Shown: positions 27,459 to 36,322, numbered from the stretch's first letter. The stretch: 64,000 nt of DNA from Burkholderia arboris (GCF_902499125.1 NZ_CABVPX010000012.1:124001-188000), one strand, 5' to 3'. Numbers and translations: made by a program. Notes: generated by a model not told the origin, from the letters alone.

Positions 27459-28421
27459 TCAGAAATAACCTTGCTTCTTGCGCTGTTCCATCGCGGCTTC
27501 GGACGCCTGGTCGTCCATCCGGGTCGCGCCGCGTTCGGTGATCTCGGTCACCGCCGTCTCGGCGATGATCTTCTCGACGTCGTCCGCATCGCTCTCGACC
27601 GGGCACGTGCAGCTGATGTCGCCGACCGTGCGGAAGCGCACTTGCGCAAGCTCGCTCGACTCGCCGTCACGCATCGGCGTGAGCGGCGTGACGGGCACGA
27701 GCAGCCCGTTGCGGCGCACGATCTCGCGCTGGTGCGCGTAGTAGATCGACGGCAGTTCGAGGTTCTCGCGCGCGATGTACTGCCACACGTCGAGTTCGGT
27801 CCAGTTCGAGATCGGGAACACGCGCAGGTGCTCGCCCTTGTGCAGGCGGGCGTTGTACAGGCTCCACAGTTCCGGGCGCTGCGCCTTCGGATCCCACTGG
27901 CCGAACTCGTCGCGGAACGAGAAGATGCGCTCCTTCGCACGCGCCTTTTCCTCGTCGCGGCGCGCGCCGCCGATCAGTGCCGTGTAGCCGTGCGCCTCGA
28001 TCGTCTCGAGCAGCGTGACGGCCTGCGCGGCGTTGCGCGAATCGGTTTCGCGGCGCAGCACGACCGTGCCGCGCTTGATCGAATCCTCGACGTGACCGAC
28101 GATCAGCTCGGCGCCCAGTTCCTGCGCGCGGCGGTCGCGGAAGTCGATCACTTCCTCGTAGTTGTGGCCCGTGTCGATGTGCACGAGCGGGAACGGCAGC
28201 GTCGTCTTGCGGTTCGCGCCGAGGCCGAATGCTTTCAGTGCCAGATGCAGCACGACGACCGAATCCTTACCGCCCGAGAACAGCAGCGCCGGCTTGCTGC
28301 ACTCGGCAACCAGCTCGCGCAGGATGTGGATCGACTCGGCTTCGAGCCAGTCGAGGTGGCCCATGCGGCTGTCCGCGCCGGTGGCCGGGGCAAAGGCGGA
28401 TTGCTCGAGCGTCGTGCTCAT
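27459..28421 (-). CDS. cysD: sulfate adenylyltransferase subunit 2
   Basis: Catalytic subunit making adenosine 5'-phosphosulfate from ATP and sulfate. The 320-aa protein has the PP-loop motif PALLFSGGKDSVVVLHLALK and the conserved HIDTGHNYEEVIDFRDRR, with the C-terminal arginine/lysine end RKKQGYF typical of CysD. ATG at 28421 (MSTTLEQSAF) is preferred over an upstream in-frame start. It lies 76 bp downstream of cysH. Confidence 0.97.
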   Translation of the reverse strand: MSTTLEQSAFAPATGADSRMGHLDWLEAESIHILRELVAECSKPALLFSGGKDSVVVLHLALKAFGLGANRKTTLPFPLVHIDTGHNYEEVIDFRDRRAQELGAELIVGHVEDSIKRGTVVLRRETDSRNAAQAVTLLETIEAHGYTALIGGARRDEEKARAKERIFSFRDEFGQWDPKAQRPELWSLYNARLHKGEHLRVFPISNWTELDVWQYIARENLELPSIYYAHQREIVRRNGLLVPVTPLTPMRDGESSELAQVRFRTVGDISCTCPVESDADDVEKIIAETAVTEITERGATRMDDQASEAAMEQRKKQGYF

Positions 28422-28497
28422 GATTTCAGTCCTTCTCTTCTGGGTTCGTGCCGCCCGCTGTCGCTGGCGGCGCAATATTCAGTTTCTTGTCAGGCTT

Positions 28498-29241
28498 TCA
28501 GTGCGCGGCGCCAGCTTCGGCGGCCGCAGGAACCGGCGTAATCGTGATGTGCAGGCCGCATTCCTTCGTATCGCGCGACTCCCACCACCAGCGGCCCGCG
28601 CGGCTGTCCTCGCCGGGACGGATCGCACGCGTACACGGCTCGCAGCCGATGCTCGGATAGCCGCGCGCATGCAGCGGGTTGACCGGCACCTCAAACGCGT
28701 CAAGGTACGCCCACACGTCGCTTTCCGTCCAGTCAGCGAGCGGGTTGTACTTCGCGATCCCGCGCGCTTCGTCCTGTTCTTCCTCGTGCAGCTCCGCGCG
28801 CGTGACCGACTGCTCGCGGCGCTGGCCGGTGACCCACGCGCCGACGTCGGACAGTGCGCGGTTCAGCGGCTCGACCTTGCGGATGTGGCAGCACGACTTG
28901 CGCAGCTCGACGCTCTCGTAGAACGCGTTCAGGCCGTGTTCGGCGACATACTGGTCGACCGCGTCCTGCTGCGGGTGGAACTGCTCGATCTCGTAGCCGT
29001 AGCGCTCGCGCACGCGGTCGATCATGCCGAGCGTTTCCGCATGCAGGCGGCCCGTGTTCAGCGAGAAAATGCCGATCGACACGCCCTTCGACAGGATCGC
29101 GTGCGTGAGCAGCATGTCTTCCGCCGCGAGGCTGCTCGCGAACTTCACTTTTTCGTGACGGGCACCGATCTGCGCGAGCAGCGCGTCGAGGCGCTCGACC
29201 TTCGCGGCGAGTACCGGCGTCAGCGCGGTGGCGGCACTCAT
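28498..29241 (-). CDS. cysH: adenylylsulfate (APS) reductase
   Basis: Reduces APS, in this subtype, to sulfite and AMP using thioredoxin. The 247-aa protein has two cysteine pairs, CC at residues 117-118 and CEPC at 200-203, which hold a 4Fe-4S cluster in APS reductases and are missing in PAPS-specific CysH. The catalytic cysteine is in KECGLHI (Cys228). RKVEPLNRAL and SIGCEPCTRAI are typical. Its ATG overlaps the preceding stop by 4 bp. Confidence 0.96.
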   Translation of the reverse strand: MSAATALTPVLAAKVERLDALLAQIGARHEKVKFASSLAAEDMLLTHAILSKGVSIGIFSLNTGRLHAETLGMIDRVRERYGYEIEQFHPQQDAVDQYVAEHGLNAFYESVELRKSCCHIRKVEPLNRALSDVGAWVTGQRREQSVTRAELHEEEQDEARGIAKYNPLADWTESDVWAYLDAFEVPVNPLHARGYPSIGCEPCTRAIRPGEDSRAGRWWWESRDTKECGLHITITPVPAAAEAGAAH

Positions 29242-29789
29242 GCGCTCACCTTCGCATCGGGCGTCGCTGCGTCGGCCGCGCGGCGGCGGAACAGCGGCGC
29301 CGGCTCGTCGAACGCGCCCTGGTAACGCTGCGTGAATTCCGTGAACGCGTTCAGTGCGTCGTGGATGTCCTTGTCGGCGCGCACCGCGAATGCGTCGAAG
29401 CCGCAACGCGACATGTACAGCAGCTGGTCGCGCAGCACGTCGCCGATCGAACGCAGTTCGCCGGTCCAGCCGTGGCGCTCGCGCAGCAGGCGCGCGATGC
29501 TGTAGCCACGGCCGTCCGCGAAGCGCGGGAAATCGACGGCGATCAGCGAAATCGCGCCGAAATCGGCCACGAGATCGGCCGGTTCGCTGTCCGACGCGAG
29601 CCACACGCCGAGCTCGTCCTTCGTCTTCGCGGCGACGAGCGCCGCGCGCTCGGCCTGCCACAACGCGAACGGCACCAGCACCTTGCCGGCCGGCAACGCG
29701 TCGACCGCGGGCAGCGCACCGTCTTCCGCCGCGCGCACGACCTGCCATGCGTCGTCGATCACTGCGCGGTTCTTGATAATCGAAGCCAT
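29238..29789 (-). CDS. DUF934 protein of the sulfite reductase cluster
   Basis: A 183-aa cytoplasmic protein of the DUF934 family, known from many sulfur-assimilation clusters between cysI and cysH. It carries IAVDFPRFADGRGYSIARLLRER, ELRSIGDVLRDQL and RCGFDAFAVR. The role is not established; a link to electron transfer to the sulfite reductase is a common guess and no more. It is 25 bp downstream of cysI and overlaps cysH. ATG at 29789 (MASIIKN) or 29795 are both possible. Confidence 0.88.
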   Translation of the reverse strand: MASIIKNRAVIDDAWQVVRAAEDGALPAVDALPAGKVLVPFALWQAERAALVAAKTKDELGVWLASDSEPADLVADFGAISLIAVDFPRFADGRGYSIARLLRERHGWTGELRSIGDVLRDQLLYMSRCGFDAFAVRADKDIHDALNAFTEFTQRYQGAFDEPAPLFRRRAADAATPDAKVSA

Positions 29790-29814
29790 CTGCAAATTCC
29801 TTGTACCCGGTTGG

Positions 29815-31494
29815 TTACGCGTTCACTGCCTGGCGCGCCGCATACACGCGCTCCTTGAACGGCGCGATGCCGATGCGGTCGTACGTGTCGACGAAGCGCT
29901 CACCGTCGATGCGCGCATCGACGAACGTGTCGATCAGCTTCGCGATCACGTCCGGCACTTCTTCCGCCGAGAACGACGGCCCGATCACGCGGCCGAGGCG
30001 CGCGCCGTTCTGGCCCGTGCCCTGCTCGCCGCCGAGCGACACCTGGTACCACTCGGCGCCGTCCTTGTCGACACCGAGGATGCCGATGTTGCCGACGTGG
30101 TGGTGACCGCACGAGTTCATGCAACCGGAAATGTTCAGCGACAGGTCGCCGAGGTCGTACACATAGTCCAGATCGTCGAAACGCTGCTGGATCGCCAGCG
30201 CGATCGGGATCGACTTCGCGTTCGCGAGCGAGCAGAAGTCGCCGCCCGGGCACGCGATGATGTCGGTCAGCAGGCCGATGTTCGGCGTCGCGAAACCGGC
30301 CGCCTTCGCCTTTTCCCACACCGCGAACAGGTCGCGCTTCTTCACGTTCGCGAGAATCAGGTTCTGCTCGTGCGACACGCGCAGCTCGCCGAGCGAGTAC
30401 GCGTCGGCCCAGTCGGCCACCAGGTCCATCTGCGCGTCGGTCGCGTCACCCGGCGCCACGCGATGATCCTTCAGCGACAGCGTGACGGCCGCGTAGCCCG
30501 GCACCTTGTGCGGTGCGACGTTACGCTCGACCCAGCGCGCGAACGCCTTGTTCTCGAGCAGGTGCTGTTCGAACGACGCGTCGGTATCGGCCAGCTTCTC
30601 GTAGACGGGCGGCGCGAAGTACTGCGACACGCGGTCGAGCTCGGCCTGCGTGAGCGTCGACGGGCCGTCCTTCAGGTGCTGCCACTCTTCCTCGACCTGT
30701 TGCGCGAACTTCGCCGGCGACAGCGCCTTCACGAGGATCTTGATCCGCGCCTTGTACAGGTTGTCGCGGCGGCCGTAGCGGTTGTACACGCGCAGCACGG
30801 CTTCGCAGTACGTGATCAGGTGCTGCCACGGCAGGTCTTCCTTGATCACCGCGCCGACGATCGGCGTCCGGCCGAGGCCGCCGCCCGCGAGGATGCTCGC
30901 GACCACTTCGCCTTGCGCGTTCTTCTTCAGGTACACGCCGAGATCGTGGATCTGCACGGCCGCGCGGTCGTCCTTCGAGCCCGACACCGCGATCTTGAAC
31001 TTGCGCGGCAGCCACGCGAATTCGGGATGGAACGTCGACCACTGACGCAGGATCTCGGCCCACGGGCGCGGATCGATCTCTTCGTCCTGCGCGACGCCGG
31101 CGAACTGGTCGGCCGTGATGTTGCGGATGCAGTTGCCCGACGTCTGGATCGCGTGCATCTGCACCGACGCGAGCTTCGCGAGGATCTCGGGCGTGTCTTC
31201 CAGCTCGACCCAGTTGAACTGGATGTTCGAGCGGGTCGAGAAGTGACCGTAGCCGCGATCGTGTTCGCGGGCGATGCGCGCCAGCATCCGGAGCTGGTCG
31301 CTGCGCAGGTTGCCGTACGGAATCGCGATGCGGTGCATGTACGCGTGGCGCTGCATGTACAGGCCGTTCTGCAGGCGCAGCGGTCGGAATTCGTCTTCGC
31401 TCAACTCGCCCGACAGCCGGCGGCGCACCTGATCGCGGTACTGCGCGACACGCTCGTCGACGATCGTCTGGTCGTATTGGTCGTACTGATACAT
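29815..31494 (-). CDS. cysI: sulfite reductase hemoprotein
   Basis: Six-electron reduction of sulfite to sulfide with a siroheme-4Fe4S centre. The 559-aa protein has two ferredoxin-like half domains and the cluster cysteines Cys415, Cys421, Cys458 and Cys462 (CPGGDFC and CMNSC). RGYGHFSTRSNIQFNWVEL is a conserved siroheme-binding stretch. No cysJ flavoprotein is in the window, so electrons probably come from a ferredoxin or another donor. The start at MYQYDQYDQ precedes the conserved part; a hairpin lies in its leader. Confidence 0.94.
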   Translation of the reverse strand: MYQYDQYDQTIVDERVAQYRDQVRRRLSGELSEDEFRPLRLQNGLYMQRHAYMHRIAIPYGNLRSDQLRMLARIAREHDRGYGHFSTRSNIQFNWVELEDTPEILAKLASVQMHAIQTSGNCIRNITADQFAGVAQDEEIDPRPWAEILRQWSTFHPEFAWLPRKFKIAVSGSKDDRAAVQIHDLGVYLKKNAQGEVVASILAGGGLGRTPIVGAVIKEDLPWQHLITYCEAVLRVYNRYGRRDNLYKARIKILVKALSPAKFAQQVEEEWQHLKDGPSTLTQAELDRVSQYFAPPVYEKLADTDASFEQHLLENKAFARWVERNVAPHKVPGYAAVTLSLKDHRVAPGDATDAQMDLVADWADAYSLGELRVSHEQNLILANVKKRDLFAVWEKAKAAGFATPNIGLLTDIIACPGGDFCSLANAKSIPIALAIQQRFDDLDYVYDLGDLSLNISGCMNSCGHHHVGNIGILGVDKDGAEWYQVSLGGEQGTGQNGARLGRVIGPSFSAEEVPDVIAKLIDTFVDARIDGERFVDTYDRIGIAPFKERVYAARQAVNA

Positions 31495-31708
31495 TCGGGG
31501 ACCCCAGGGTTTTCGTGGTGACCGCGCGACGTCCTAGCCACGTCGCGCCCGAATCTCCGTTCCGCCGTCACCGCCCCCATCCGCTGCCGGGTGGATTGCT
31601 AATGACGAAAACAGATATCCATATTTGAAAAACTCCGGTGAATCGTAATAAACTCGCCTTATATTTCAAACGACTAAAAAATTCTGTTGATATGCGGAAG
31701 GGTTATAA
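31495..31708. promoter_or_regulatory. cysI-cysB divergent control region
   Basis: A 214-bp gap between divergent genes. The half next to cysI is GC-rich and holds a 9-bp hairpin (31524-31548). The half next to cysB (31600-31708) is AT-rich and contains TTTGAAA at 31624-31630 and TTTCAAA at 31664-31670, within near-identical ATATTTSAAA blocks 40 bp apart. CysB sites are expected here; the blocks are candidates. No further gene is in the gap. Confidence 0.55.
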
Positions 31709-32650
31709 ATGAACCTGCACCAATTTCGCTTCGTGCGCGAGGCCGTCCGGCAGAATTTCAACCTCACCGAGGCCGCGAAGGCGCTCTACACGTCGCAACC
31801 GGGGGTTTCGAAGGCGATCATCGAGCTCGAGGACGAGCTGGGCGTGGAGATCTTCACGCGGCACGGCAAGCGCGTGCGCTCGCTCACCGAGCCGGGCAGG
31901 ATCATCCTCGCGTCGGTCGAGCGGATCCTGCAGGAGGTTGAAAGCCTTAAAAGGGTCGGGAAAGATTATGCGGCGCAGGACCAGGGGAACCTGACCATCG
32001 CCGCGACCCATACACAGGCCCGCTACTCGCTGCCGGCCGCGATCGCCGAATTCAAGAAGCGCTTTCCGAAGGTGCACCTGTCGATCCTGCAAGGTAGCCC
32101 GACGCAGGTGGCCGAGATGGTGATCCACGACCAGGCCGATCTCGCGATCGCGACCGAGGCGATCTCCGACTACAAGGAGCTCGTGTCGCTGCCCTGCTTC
32201 CAGTGGCACCACGCAGCCGTCGTGCCGGCCGACCATCCGCTGCTCGAACGCAAGCCGGTCACGCTCGACGATCTCGCGCAGTACCCGCTGATCACCTACG
32301 ACGACGCGTTCGCGGGCCGCAAGAAGATCAACCACGCGTTCGCGCTGCGCGGGCTGTCGCCGGACATCGTGCTGGAAGCGATCGACGCCGACGTGATCAA
32401 GACCTACGTCGAACTCGGTCTTGGCGTCGGCATCATGGCCGACATCGCGTTCAACCCGGAGCGCGACCGCAACCTGCGGCTGATCCCGGTCGGCCACCTG
32501 TTCGGCAGCAACGTGACGCGCGTCGCGCTCAAGCAGGGCGCCTACCTGCGCAGCTATGTGTATACGCTCGTCGAACTGCTGTCGCCAACGCTGAACCGCA
32601 AGCTGATCGAACAGGCGCTCAAGGGCGAATCCGAATCGTACGAGCTTTGA
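31709..32650 (+). CDS. cysB: CysB-like LysR regulator of sulfur assimilation
   Basis: A 313-aa LysR-type regulator that in other bacteria activates cys genes, with N-acetylserine or APS as effector. MNLHQFRFVREAVRQNFNLT is the family helix-turn-helix start, and ATHTQARYSLP, RKKINHAFALRGLSPDIV fit the CysB/Cbl effector domain. Divergent from cysI and followed by a terminator. CysB versus Cbl cannot be told apart firmly from sequence alone. Confidence 0.92.
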   Translation: MNLHQFRFVREAVRQNFNLTEAAKALYTSQPGVSKAIIELEDELGVEIFTRHGKRVRSLTEPGRIILASVERILQEVESLKRVGKDYAAQDQGNLTIAATHTQARYSLPAAIAEFKKRFPKVHLSILQGSPTQVAEMVIHDQADLAIATEAISDYKELVSLPCFQWHHAAVVPADHPLLERKPVTLDDLAQYPLITYDDAFAGRKKINHAFALRGLSPDIVLEAIDADVIKTYVELGLGVGIMADIAFNPERDRNLRLIPVGHLFGSNVTRVALKQGAYLRSYVYTLVELLSPTLNRKLIEQALKGESESYEL

Positions 32651-32667
32651 CCGGCGTGTATAAACAC

Positions 32668-32692
32668 AGGGGCGCATATCGCGCCCCTTTTT
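32668..32692 (+). terminator. terminator after cysB
   Basis: AGGGGCGC/GCGCCCCT with a 4-nt loop followed by TTTT. Ends 23 bp before the binding-protein ATG. Confidence 0.8.
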
Positions 32693-32714
32693 GCTGCCCG
32701 ACGGAGATTCCCGC

Positions 32715-33872
32715 ATGACGCTTCCCGCCCTGCTGCGCCGCGCCGCCGGCGCCGCCCTCGCGCTGGCCTGCGCGGCCGCGCATGCCGACCTGAAGGTCGG
32801 CGTCGACCTGTCGTCGACCGGCCCTGCGGCCGCGATCGGCATCACGAGCAAGAACGCGATCCTGATGTGGCCGAAGACGATCGCCGGGCAACCGGTGCAG
32901 GTGACGGTGCTCGACGACGCATCCGACCCGGGCACCGCGGTGCGCAATATCCGCAAGCTGGTCGACGAGGATCACGTGGACGTCGTGGTCGGGCCGAACA
33001 TCACGCCGGCCGCGCTCGCGGCGCTCGACGCGGTGGCCGCCGCGCAGACGCCGATGATCACGCTGGTGGGTTCCGGCGCGATCGTCGAGCCGCAGGAAGG
33101 CGCGCGGACCTGGGCGTTCAAGATGGCGCAGAGCGACAGCGCGATGGCCGACGTGATGACGCGCACCATGGCGAACCACGGCGTGAAGACGGTCGGCTTC
33201 ATCGGCTTCGCGGACAGCTACGGCGACAGCTGGCTGAACGAATTCACGCGCTTCGCCGACCTGCGCAAGATCCGCATCGTCGCGACCGAGCGCTTCAACC
33301 GCACCGACGCGAGCGTCACGGGCCAGGCGCTGAAGCTGATCGCCGCGAAGCCCGACGCGATCCTGATCGCCGGCTCGGGCACGCCGGCCGTGCTGCCGCA
33401 GCGCACGCTGATCGAGCGCGGCTACAAGGGCCCGGTCTACCAGACGCACGGGATCGCGACGCCGGAATTCATCAAGCTCGGCGGCAAGGACGTCGACGGC
33501 ACGCTGTTCCCGACCCAGCCGGTGGTCGTTGCGCGCACGCTGCCGGCCGATCATCCGGCCCGCAAGGCCGCGCTCGCGTTCGTCGACGCGTACGAGGCGA
33601 AGTACGGCGCCGGCACGGTCACGCAGTTCGCAGGCGACGCGGCGGGCGTCTACCCGCGCCTCGCCGACGCGGTCGGCCGCGCGCTGAAAACCGCGCAGCC
33701 CGGCACGCCGGCGTTCCGTGCGGCGCTGCGCCGCGAACTCGAACGCGCGCACGAACTCGTCGTGCCGAACGGCGTCGTCAACACGAGCGACAAGGATCAT
33801 GTGGGGCTCGATCAGCGCGCCAGCGTGATGGGAATCGTGAAGCAGGGCCGGTTCGTCTACCTGAGCCAGTGA
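32715..33872 (+). CDS. periplasmic amino-acid-type ABC substrate-binding protein, orphan
   Basis: A 385-aa type-I binding protein of the LivJ/LivK superfamily (Peripla_BP_6). A signal peptide ends near CAAAHADLK; the mature part begins LKVGVDLSSTGPAAAIGI, then VVGPNITPAALAALDAV and AFKMAQSDSAMADVM. No permease or ATPase genes adjoin it, so its partner is elsewhere. The ligand cannot be named. ATG at 32715 lies 3 nt past a GGAGATTCCCGC ribosome site region. Confidence 0.9.
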   Translation: MTLPALLRRAAGAALALACAAAHADLKVGVDLSSTGPAAAIGITSKNAILMWPKTIAGQPVQVTVLDDASDPGTAVRNIRKLVDEDHVDVVVGPNITPAALAALDAVAAAQTPMITLVGSGAIVEPQEGARTWAFKMAQSDSAMADVMTRTMANHGVKTVGFIGFADSYGDSWLNEFTRFADLRKIRIVATERFNRTDASVTGQALKLIAAKPDAILIAGSGTPAVLPQRTLIERGYKGPVYQTHGIATPEFIKLGGKDVDGTLFPTQPVVVARTLPADHPARKAALAFVDAYEAKYGAGTVTQFAGDAAGVYPRLADAVGRALKTAQPGTPAFRAALRRELERAHELVVPNGVVNTSDKDHVGLDQRASVMGIVKQGRFVYLSQ

Positions 33873-33896
33873 CTTGCGCGCCGGTAACCGGGCAGC

Positions 33897-33925
33897 TTGC
33901 CCGGCATCCGGATTTCCGCCATAAT
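33897..33925 (+). promoter_or_regulatory. promoter of tRNA-Leu
   Basis: -35 TTGCCC (33897-33902) and -10 CATAAT (33920-33925) with a 17-bp spacer, about 40 bp before the tRNA. A 7-bp CCGGGCA/TGCCCGG hairpin overlaps the -35. Confidence 0.6.
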
Positions 33926-33965
33926 CCGCCTTTCGCCGCGCACTGGTCTGCGCGGTCAGGAACAA

Positions 33966-34050
33966 GCCCAGGTGGTGAAATTGGTAGACGCAGGGGACTC
34001 AAAATCCCCCGCCGCAAGGCGTGCCGGTTCGATTCCGGCCCTGGGCACCA
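33966..34050 (+). tRNA. tRNA-Leu(CAA)
   Basis: 85 nt including the encoded CCA. The acceptor stem pairs GCCCAGG with CCTGGGC. The anticodon loop CTCAAAA places CAA at 34000-34002, reading UUG. The long variable arm and GGTTCGATTCC T-arm fit a leucine tRNA. No repeat suggesting integration was seen on its downstream side. Confidence 0.96.
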
Positions 34051-34078
34051 GTATTTCGCAGCGTCACGCGCTGCACTG

Positions 34079-34115
34079 AAACCCGCGCAAGCTCGCTGCT
34101 TCGCGGGTTTTTTGT
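34079..34115 (+). terminator. terminator after tRNA-Leu
   Basis: AACCCGCG...CGCGGGTT with an inner CAAGC/GCTT part, followed by TTTTTTGTTTT. Confidence 0.85.
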
Positions 34116-34197
34116 TTTGGCCACGCGCGATGCCCACCGCAACGCGCGCCCTCCTCCCGCAGTCCAAGCATCAGGGAACGCAGCACGGAGGCAAGCC

Positions 34198-34365
34198 ATG
34201 TCCAAGCGCGTCATTTCAATCCCGATCCGCGTCGGCGTGCTCGCCGCGTTGCTGTCGATCATGCTGGGCGGATGCGACCTGCTTCGCGAGCCGCCGGTGC
34301 CCGACTGGCCGGGGCCGCATGCGCCCTACCCGTTCCCGGACAACATTCCGCATCGCACCGAATGA
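34198..34365 (+). CDS. small predicted lipoprotein, 55 aa
   Basis: A 55-residue ORF with a signal peptide and lipobox LGGC (Cys26): ALLSIMLGGCDLLREPPVPD. The mature part is short, proline-rich (PDWPGPHAPYPFPDN) and would be anchored in a membrane by lipid. It follows the tRNA-Leu terminator with GGAGG 6 nt before the start. No family was recognised. Confidence 0.65.
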   Translation: MSKRVISIPIRVGVLAALLSIMLGGCDLLREPPVPDWPGPHAPYPFPDNIPHRTE

Positions 34366-34388
34366 GAGCGGGGCGGACGGCCGCGCGT

Positions 34389-35280
34389 TCAGTCGCGCGC
34401 GCAGAACCGCAGGATCGCGTCAGCGACGGCCGCCGGCGCCTCGCGTTGCGGAAAGTGCCCGACCGAGTCCAGGATCTGCCGCTCATAGCGCCCGGTGAAG
34501 AACCGTTCGCGCCCGGCCGAGCTGTCCGGGTGATTGCAGGTATCCGCGCCGCCGTGCAGCACGAGCGTCGGCACCGGCAGCACGGGCGCCGGGTTCAGCC
34601 GCGCATTGTCGTCCGCATAGGCCGGCGTGCCCGGCGCGAATCCCCAGCGATGCCGGTACGAATGCAGCACGACGTCGATCCAGTCGGGTCCGTCGAACGC
34701 GACCGCAGCTGCCTCGAAATCGCGGTCGCGGTACCAGCCCGGCTGGCGACCACGTCTCCCACATCAGGCGGGCAAACGCGCGGCGATCGTCGCGCAGCGC
34801 CTGCTCGCCGCGCGGCGTCGCCATGAACCAGTGATACCAATAGTTGCGCACCTGCTGCAACGACAGTGGCTGGCCGGGATCGTTGGTGCCGTAACCGACC
34901 GACAGCATCGCGAGATGCGAGGCGGCACCGTCGCGCAGCCCGCACGCGTTCGCGGCCGCGCGGGCACCCCAGTCATGCCCGACCAGCACTGGCCGCTCGA
35001 CACCGAGTGCATCGACGAATTCGAGCAGGTCGCGTCCGAGCGCCGCGAGCTGGCCGCTGCGCGGCACGGACGCGTCGCGAAAGCGCGTCGGCGCAAAGCC
35101 GCGCAATGCAGGCGCCAGCACGCGGTAGCCCTGCCCGGCGAGCGCCGCGGCCACCGGCTCCCAGCCGACCGGGCTGTCCGGCCAGCCATGCAGCAGCACG
35201 GCCGCGCGCTCGCCGCGCGGGTTCCATTCGAGATAGGCAATATCGAGCGACGCGGTCGTCGCGTGCATATAGGTCGTCAT
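34389..35280 (-). pseudogene. alpha/beta hydrolase (epoxide hydrolase/haloalkane dehalogenase type), frameshifted
   Basis: Two overlapping frames make one protein of about 297 aa. The N-terminal part starts MTTYMHATTASLDIAY, with the oxyanion region LLHGWPDSP and the nucleophile elbow GHDWGARAA (an Asp nucleophile). Near 34737-34747 the reading frame shifts: WSPAG continues as WYRDRDFEAA in the next frame, then the acid in VLHGGAD and the base histidine in DSVGHFPQREAP. One extra base explains it. It could be true decay or a sequence error. Divergent from a LysR gene at 35387. Confidence 0.85.
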
Positions 35281-35386
35281 CGTGAACTCCGTTGGGTCAG
35301 CCTGAACGCACGATGGTAGGCCGGCCTTTCATCACGATTCGCGGAGTATCATGATTCATTCGTCGAATATTGCGTTGAATTAATCC

Positions 35387-36283
35387 ATGGAACCGCTGAC
35401 CGATCCCGCGTCGACCGCGCTCGACATCACGCTGCTGCGCACCTTCCTCGAAGTCGTCGACAGCCGCGGATTCGCGCCCGCCGCCGAACGTCTCGCACTG
35501 ACGCCCTCCGCCGTCAGCGGCCACATCAAGCGGCTCGAACAGGCGGCCGGCACCGTGCTGCTCGCGCGCACGACCCGCCGCATCGCACTCACGCCGGCCG
35601 GCGACACGCTGTACGCGTACGCGCGCAACATCGTCGACATGGAGCGCGAAGTGCGCGCGCGGCTGCGCGGCGCGCCTGCACACGGGCCGCTGCGGGTCGG
35701 CGCGTCGGAAGATTTCGCGGGGGCGTGGCTACCGCATGTGCTGCGCACGTTCCGCGACCGCCATCCGCGCACGTCGATCGAGCTGAAGGTCGGGATCACC
35801 GCATCGCTGCTGCGCGAGCAGGCGCTCGGCCGGCTCGACGTCGTATTCGGCAAACAGTGCCGGCAGGTCGACACGCCGGGCGAATTGTTGTGGGAAGAGC
35901 CGCTCGTGTGGGCTTTCGCGTCGGACCGCACGCTCGACGCGAGTGGCGAAGTGCCGCTCGCGCTGTTTCCGCAGCCGTGCGTCTATCGGGAAGCGGCCGT
36001 CGCAGCGCTCGCCGCCGCCCTGCGGCCGTTCCGTGTGCTGTTCGAGAGCGGCAGCATGGCCGGCTGCGTGTCGGCCGCGCTCGCCGGCTTCGCGGTCACC
36101 GCGCTCGCGCGCAGCCAGTTGCGCAACGGCCTGCGCGAATGCGGGCCGCGGGACGGCCTGCCCGCGCTGCCGGCCGCACGCTTCTACGCATTCGCGGCAA
36201 AACCGGACGGCCCCGGCGCGGCATTGATCGATGCGGTGCGGGCCATCGGGCGCGGCCGGCAGTTCGCCGCGCTTGACGACTGA
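35387..36283 (+). CDS. LysR-family regulator divergent from the hydrolase
   Basis: A 298-aa LysR-type regulator: FLEVVDSRGFAPAAERLALT is the helix-turn-helix region, and GPLRVGASEDFAG the start of the effector domain. It lies 106 bp from the start of the frameshifted hydrolase and probably controls it. The intervening DNA contains ATTCGTCGAAT (near 35366) and a TATCATGAT stretch as possible operator sequence. The effector is unknown. Confidence 0.9.
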   Translation: MEPLTDPASTALDITLLRTFLEVVDSRGFAPAAERLALTPSAVSGHIKRLEQAAGTVLLARTTRRIALTPAGDTLYAYARNIVDMEREVRARLRGAPAHGPLRVGASEDFAGAWLPHVLRTFRDRHPRTSIELKVGITASLLREQALGRLDVVFGKQCRQVDTPGELLWEEPLVWAFASDRTLDASGEVPLALFPQPCVYREAAVAALAAALRPFRVLFESGSMAGCVSAALAGFAVTALARSQLRNGLRECGPRDGLPALPAARFYAFAAKPDGPGAALIDAVRAIGRGRQFAALDD

Positions 36284-36322
36284 AACCTGCGCGATGGCAA
36301 CCGCGCCACCCGGCCGCTCCGC

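Noticed and set aside
33966-34050. tRNA-Leu as an integration site for a genomic island.
   Set aside because: No integrase, no direct repeat of the tRNA 3' end, and flanking genes look like core chromosome.
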